DNA of 64,000 bases from Archegozetes longisetosus (lineage: Eukaryota > Arthropoda > Arachnida > Sarcoptiformes > Trhypochthoniidae). The notes below the pieces were generated by a model. It was given only the letters and a program-made list of their open reading frames with translations, had not been told where the DNA came from and ran no database searches. Made by a program: the position numbers and the translations under genes. Location: contig JAEMBT020000001.1 of the NCBI GenBank assembly GCA_018873245.2, positions 13,592,220 through 13,656,219 on the forward strand. Reading direction: 5' to 3'. This document shows, in pieces, positions 58,132 through 64,000 of the stretch; positions within the stretch are counted from its first letter, which is position 1, and each line of letters starts with the position of its first letter.

Positions 58132-59417
58132 ATGATGGCCAATAAGTGTGAGAAATTTTTATTTGAATTAGATTTTTTTCTAATATATTCTTTTTCAGTT
58201 GTTTTCAACACATCTTTAACATTGATCCTATTATTACAATCGAAAGTACATGCCATTTGTCAACATGGATTAGACATTAGTCCATGTCTTTGTGTAAATA
58301 ATACAGAAATTAGCTGCACATCAATACAACACTACAAACTGAAGACCGTATTCCAAGTTTTAAATAAAAAGCTGACTAGCAGTCAGTCTCATGTCTTTGA
58401 TTGGCTTCACGTGAACAACTATATTGACGATAACATACCTGAAGATGTGTTCGGAAATGTTTCATTTAAAAACATCGAGTTCGCTGACAGCAAAATAACT
58501 AATATTCATTTGAATGCTTTCACATCAAGCAATCAGTTGACTCAAAAAATAAGTTTCAGAAATACATCAATTGATAATAGAAATGAAAGAGAATTCTTTG
58601 ATATCATCTCTAAGTTTACACATCTTCAGACTTTGTATATAACGGAAAATAAGAAGTTGACAGCAGTTCCCGAACACGCCTTCAGGCCACTAATAGGTTT
58701 ACATAGCTTTCAAGCTTTTTATATTTTCATTATTTCTTACAAGTCTAGATATAAGTTAAAATAGTTTTTCAAATATAAATTGAAATTTACGGATTTTGTC
58801 AAACATTTACAAACTTATTTCTATCAGCTGATAAGTTTTTGACCTTATTTCAAACTTTTTGTCTCAAAAAATTATCTTCACTAATAGCTTTATCTGATTA
58901 TTTGGTTAATTTGTCTATTGAAGGCACTCAAAAGTTCCTGAAATGGATCAGTTTATCACACAATGACATAGCACATATCGGAGACAATGCTTTCTATGAT
59001 TTACCTTCAATTGAAGATTTAATACTGAGCGATAACAAAATTTCTCAGATAAGCGATTTCACTTTCGCATTTGCAAACACTTCAACACATTTCCTAGATC
59101 TGGATCTCAGGAACAATTTACTTGACTCAACAAGTTTTGAGAAGAACTGGTACTCAAGAAGTCTTCGACCAATTAATTTACATTTAGGAGCAAATAGAAT
59201 GACTTATTTGTCAGAAAGCAGTTTCAGTGCGTTTCTAAATAGAAATCCAAATAATACAATATCTTTAGAAATGAATCCAATCCAATGTGACTGTAAGTCG
59301 AAGTGGTTGGTTGGGGATAAGAATTTTTATAAGAATAAAGTGTTTGGTATGACGTGTCAGGACAAGAAAAATATTTTTGATTATACTATCGATAATTTCG
59401 ATCATTGTTTAAATTAA
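58132..59417 (+). CDS. secreted leucine-rich repeat protein, two exons
   Basis: Exons 58132-58696 and 58828-59417; intron 131 nt (GTTTAC to CTATCAG); frame kept, 384 residues. A hydrophobic N-terminal stretch (FNTSLTLILLLQSKVHA) acts as signal sequence. The cysteine N-cap CQHGLDISPCLCVNNTEISC corresponds to that of the LRR protein at 11386-12306. LRRs include IPEDVFGNVSFKNIEFADSK, LTAVPEHAFRPLI and WISLSHNDIAHIGDNAFYDL, then PSIEDLILSDNKISQISDFT. A C-cap has NPIQCDCKSKWLV, MTCQDKK and FDHCLN. The start is uncertain: a good acceptor-like tract ends at 58197 (CTAATATATTCTTTTTCAG), so an upstream exon could replace the first 22 codons. Extracellular, ligand unknown; same family as the minus-strand LRR gene at 11.4 kb. 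Confidence 0.82.
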
Positions 59418-59810
59418 TAAAAGATAACAAGTTCGTTTAAGTCGAGTTTGATTTTTCATTGAGTTTTCATATTTGCCATTCAATTTGCTCATCACGAACT
59501 TTTCTCAATTAACTGAAATAATTTTTTCTACTTGATTCATTTTCAAATGATCAAACTCAGAAACTTTGAAAATACTTTTTTTTTTACTTAAGAAAGGACT
59601 ATGATTCTAAATCTCTTGGATTAGTGTTTTTAAAGCAAGAGAAAGAGGTTTAAAATGAAAATGCTATTGCCATCTGTTTCTAACAATTTGACATTATATA
59701 AAGTGACGTAACTGTTTATTGCAGAGAAAAGATCAAAGCAATGCTAACATGACTGTTCACACAAATTCCTTTCGTAAGTAAATAGATTGATATAAATAAT
59801 AGAATTAACT

Positions 59811-59900
59811 ACAAGAATGTTTTTGGCAAGATGTGATCGGAATAAGAGAATTATTTTTGGTGGTGCTATCACTAATATCAATCATTGTGTCTGTTGATTG
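59811..59900 (+). pseudogene. relic of a third LRR gene (C-terminal cap)
   Basis: About 400 bp after the LRR gene, the plus strand reads YKNVFGK, then one frame over RCDRNKRIIFGGAITNINHC and a stop. This parallels YKNKVFGM, TCQDKKNIFDYTIDNFDHC of the intact gene, including both cysteines. No intact repeats remain upstream. It indicates a former tandem duplicate. Confidence 0.65.
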
Positions 59901-60306
59901 AATAAACTACTTATTAAATTTGAACTAGTATTGGTTTGTTCGAAATTTTTCAGCTACTTTTTATAAGTCTTCTATAAATATATTTATATTTTGAAAAGAC
60001 TAACGAGTATCTTTTACATTAACTGCTATCTTTCTAACTGATATTTTCTAAGAGTGCGCGTCAGCCTCTCTCACTAAAATAAAAATTGATCCTCAATCAT
60101 ATATAATTTTTTAAAGCACACATAATTAAAAACAAAATGCCTCATTTCTTGCCGTTCCTTGTAAGTGATATGGGATAGAAATACATTAATGTTTTTCTCA
60201 GAACTATTTCTATGGTGTCAATGTAGAAAAACAAGAGTTTTGATAATTATCGAATAAGCTCTTTAAAGGGAATTGAATAGTTGCTTTAATAAAAAACATT
60301 ATAGAC
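59901..60306. other. 5' flank of the tandem kinase gene
   Basis: AT-rich upstream region; TATATAATTTTTT near 60101 is a weak TATA candidate about 200 bp before the ATG. Confidence 0.25.
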
Positions 60307-62391
60307 ATGGCTCACATCGATTTTCCGTCTAGCAATTATTTTATACAAAATGGAAAATATGAGAATGAATTCGAAGAAATAGAAAAAATTGAAGAAACAA
60401 ATAATGGACAAGTATTTAAAGTGAGAAATAAGAGAAGTAATGAAATTTCTTCTATAAAAATAATTCATTTAACACCTGTTAATGAGAAGACATTAAGAAA
60501 GAAATTAGAAGTTCTGTCAACAATCAAGAATGTTGGCGGCGAAAGAGTCATTCAGCATTTTAATGTATGGCTTGAAAATAATTTAATTGAAGAAAATGGG
60601 GTCAGAACTATGCTTTATATTCAATTACAACTATTTGATAAAACTTTGAGTGATATATTAGAAGAGATTCACGTTTATTTAAGATCAAACGAAACTAAAA
60701 CGTTGACACCCATCGGATTGTATATAGCGAGTCAATTATTTACCGAAATACTAGAAGGTGTTAATCATCTACATAAAAATGATCCGCCAATCATTCATCG
60801 AAACTTGAGTCCCAATAATATAAAAGTTATAAATAATATTGGAGGCAATTCTATCAAAATTGGAGACTTTGATTCAGCAGCTATCCATCAATACTCGGAT
60901 CAATCACATACGAGGCTTATAAGACATTCGACATATATAGCTCCAGAAGTCGAAAGAGACACAAAATATGATACTAAAGCAGATATTTATAGCTTAGGAA
61001 AAATTTTTCAGGAGTTATTCCTCATTGATATAAATAGGTATGAAACATCAAAGCTTGAACTATGCCAATAATTTAATAATCTAATTATTTGATATTTACA
61101 GAGAATATTCTGGGTCATCACTTCTGATGAAAAAGTTTAAAAACATAAGTAATCTATTGGTACAAATGATGGAAATACGTTATAAAGAAAGACCTGACTG
61201 TGAAAAAATTCTTAAAGATAAAAGTTTATATACTTTAAGTGCAGATGAATTCAACTTAAAAGAAGAGTTTAAAAACGCCGTAAAACATAACGGAGGCTTC
61301 AAAGAATCTTTTGTTTATCAGCTCATCATTTATAAATGGATAATAGGGATTGCTACTCAATTTGAAGGTAATTACATTAGGAAAAACTGGGCTAAAACTG
61401 AATTCAATGAAGTTACAAGACTTGGAAAAGGCAGTTTCGGAGAAGTCTTTGAAGCTACAAATAAATCTGATAATAAAAGTTATGCGATTAAAGTAGTCAA
61501 AATTAAACCTGATCAAGAATATGAGTTTGTGCGTGAATTAGAAAATTTTCCTTTCATTACTGAGCTAAATGATGAAAAATTTGTGAAATATTATGACTTC
61601 TGGCTTGAGGAAACTTCCGCTGAGAGAACCCCACTATTATATATTCAGATGGAAAAATGTGACACGTCTTTGAAAAATATAATTGAAGAAATCAAAGATA
61701 TACCCTCTCTCAACGGAAAAGATTGCTTAACACTTTTAGGCTATCATATATTTATCCAAATATTCATTGAAATTTTAGAAGCAGTAAATCATCTACATAA
61801 ACTAGAGCAACCAATCATTCATAGGGACTTAAATCCAGATAATATATTGTTAAAATTCACAATAAACTGTAAAAGCTTTATCAAAATAGCTGATTTTGGC
61901 CTAGCCTGTATCCATAAACATGCCGAACAACAACACACAGCAGACAGGGGACATATCAAGTATATGGCGCCAGAAGTCAGCCATGAAGAATATGATACTA
62001 GAGCTGACATTCATAGCTTAGGAATTATTATGGAACAGGATTTATTCAAAATTAACCTTAATAGGTATAAATAGTAATAAATGTGTGGCATTAAGTTCAA
62101 ACAATGATTATTCAACATTTCATTGATATTTTTAGGGAATATGCCGAAAATGAGAATCAATCATCGCTTCTAATGTCTAAATATAGAATAATTAAAGATC
62201 TTAGTGAAAGAATGACTCGGAGAGCACCCAAGCATAGACCTGAGAATATTGATAAAATACTTTCTGATAAGAATTTATGGCTTCTGAATGAAGATGAATT
62301 TGACGCTCAAATACAACTGGAAAATTTCTCTTGTCTAAACGATAAGCCATTTGTCTATAAACTTTTGAGACATTTGTTTTCAAATGAGTAG
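60307..62391 (+). CDS. tandem pseudokinase-kinase protein of the eIF2-alpha kinase type, three exons
   Basis: Exons 60307-61037, 61102-62064 and 62136-62391, with introns of 64 and 71 nt, give 649 residues. Residues about 21-245 form a degenerate kinase: no glycine loop (EETNNGQVFKV), Lys51 kept, HRD changed to HRN (164-166), DFG changed to DFD (187-189), APE kept (212-214). Residues about 345-600 form an apparently active kinase: GKGSFGEV (352-359), Lys374, HRDLNPDN (484-491), ADFG (507-510), APE (533-535). Phrases VKYYDFWLEE and LLYIQMEKCDTSLKNII are typical of eIF2-alpha kinases, which phosphorylate Ser51 of eIF2-alpha under stress. Each half ends NR-EY, SSLLM, RP and KIL-DK-L, and both introns fall at the same codon (NR|EY), showing internal duplication. 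GCN2 also has a pseudokinase before its kinase, but its RWD and HisRS-like parts are absent here. Confidence 0.92.
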
Positions 62392-64000
62392 GTAAAAGAA
62401 TTTTCAATCACCTTTAGAGTGGTTTATTTGTTAAATTATCACATCTATCAATAAAACAGTCCTATTCATAAGAGTTTCAAATTTAACCTATATTTAAACT
62501 TTCTTATTGTTCTATTACCTACGAAATTATCTATGAATTAGTTAATAGTTTTGAATTATAATTGTTTGGCAAAATCTTATCATTCTATCCTAATAAAATC
62601 TTCGATTTGCAATTCCAAATAATCAACTTAATTATAATTACAAGTCTAGAATTAAAAGATGTTACTAGTTTTTTCACAGCTCAGGAATGAATATGGCGAC
62701 CGAGAAATTGTATTGGTTTAGCTTGTGTTTATCATGCGGAAAAATCATCAAACAGCATCTTTTGAAACCCAGGCAAGTAGCCATACCACTATAACATGTT
62801 TTTAAAAAGATATTGATTATGAATCTAAATGCTTCAAGTCTTGGTATTTATATGGGTATTGGCCAGCATCAGAACCATCCATGATTTTTAGACGTCATAA
62901 ACGCAAATTAAACCAATTAATATCAACTCTTATCCACTTCTAAGCTGTGATGAAAGCTGACAGCTTATTCTTCCAATTTCAGCCTTGTTATTATAAATAT
63001 ATTGAATATTTATAATTAGAAAAGCTATTTAGATAGAATGATAAATTTGTTGTCAAATACTTATAATTAAAACGATAGTTCATTATCTATTTAAAAAAGC
63101 ATATTAAATTCTATTACTTTAATTTTAATAAATAGAGAAATTTAATTTGAGGTTTTTTCACTTCTTTTCAACAAAATTTTCAGCTTAGAGACTAATTTCC
63201 GACGTATAAAATTCATCTAATTCCATTTGTCCTTTAGCTGAAATTCAATTTCATGTACCTCTTAGATGAGTTCTAAATTTTCTAATCAAGCAAACTCTCC
63301 GTATAATTTTTTAGAAGTGTAATTATTAATATAAAGTTTTTAGTATGACTTGAATTGCAATGTGATTTTTGTGGATTTTTAGAGTGAATGAATTTTTCTA
63401 GTTTGTTATTGAAATCGATACTGTGTTTTATTTATTAACTCTATTATAACATCTTTGATCTATTTTTACACTGATTAAAGAATTTGAGTTAAGTTTCAAC
63501 ATATCACATTTCGCATATAATCTTATAATATTTGAAGTACACGTTACACCGATTGTATTTAAGAATAATTTCTGACACACTTCTTTATTATGAAGAAAAT
63601 ATTTATATCCATTGATATTTTTTATTGTATTTTTATTAAAAAGCCATTTCTTTGTTTACTATTCATTTCATAGTATTGTTTATTAATTGAATTTTGTTTT
63701 AATTGAAAAAATCACTACATTTTAGTTTACAATACTTTTTATTTCATAGACCTTTCCGTGAAATAAATTTAATATTTCTATTTTTATTTGAAATCTTCAT
63801 TGCATCATTAAATTTGACAAGAACTTTATCACAAGTTTCATATTTTTTCTCGCTTAAAATTTTATCACATTTTTGAAATTGTTTTGATAGAAAAAACTTT
63901 TTAGAAAAGTTTTTCATAACTTTCATTTTGATAAAGAATTAAATAATTGCATTAATTATATTTATATTGAAGCTTATATTCAATTTATGAATACAAATTA
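62392..64000. other. 3' flank, no further gene recognised
   Basis: AT-rich. AATAAAAC at 62451 is a probable polyadenylation signal for the kinase gene. A short ATG frame near 62688 (MATEKLYWFSLCLSCGK) has no support as a gene. Confidence 0.4.

Noticed and set aside
62685..62800. ATG frame MATEKLYWFSLCLSCGK after the kinase gene
   Set aside because: About 35 codons, no convincing splice partner and no recognisable family.

Overview
The window is nuclear DNA of an arthropod, most likely an acariform (trombidid-type) mite. It is strongly AT-rich, gene-poor and full of DNA transposons. Its genes have GT-AG introns, several of them only 58-86 nt long. The species is inferred from content: two class I terpene synthase loci (laterally acquired terpene synthases are known from trombidid mite genomes), a gustatory-type chemoreceptor, secreted LRR proteins, and a secreted LACTB-like serine hydrolase. 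I saw no rRNA, tRNA, CRISPR array or bacterial operon.

Layout. 1-1694 (-): 5' part of an aldo-keto reductase gene running off the left edge. 3-5 kb: a hAT remnant and a Tigger/pogo remnant. 6.07-7.66 kb (+): intact RCC1-BTB protein with its own TATA box. 8.5-9.8 kb: two short inverted-repeat elements (9-bp duplication; piggyBac-type TTAA). 11.4-12.3 kb (-): secreted LRR protein. 14.2-14.5 kb (+): two-exon secreted cysteine-rich peptide. 16.2-18.1 kb (-): a prenyltransferase domain joined in front of a terpene synthase domain, with three reading-frame lesions. 19.1-19.8 kb: 663-bp palindrome. 22.3-23.7 kb (+): three-exon serine beta-lactamase-like protein. 26.68 kb (+): 57-residue PMP3-type proteolipid. 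28-34 kb: repeats and two nested hAT elements, the inner one carrying a nearly intact transposase. 35.4-39.5 kb (-): second terpene synthase, with introns and its own TATA box. 41-43 kb: partial copies of the upstream region of the first terpene gene. 43.1-44.5 kb: dead Merlin transposon. 51.0-53.0 kb (+): gustatory-receptor-like gene with one apparent 1-base error. 54.1-55.0 kb (+): secreted acidic/His-rich protein of unknown function. 58.1-59.4 kb (+): second LRR protein plus a relic of a third. 60.3-62.4 kb (+): tandem pseudokinase-kinase protein of the eIF2-alpha-kinase type.

The most interesting part is the terpene locus. The first gene reads prenyltransferase then cyclase, the reverse of the known fungal chimeric enzymes (cyclase first). 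The second gene, 17 kb away on the same strand, is a cyclase alone, and DNA from the first gene's upstream region lies just beyond it. Together they look like the remains of a small terpenoid biosynthesis cluster that has been duplicated, invaded by transposons and partly degraded. Exon structures were derived by hand from splice signals, frame continuity and family motifs. No transcript or database evidence was available.
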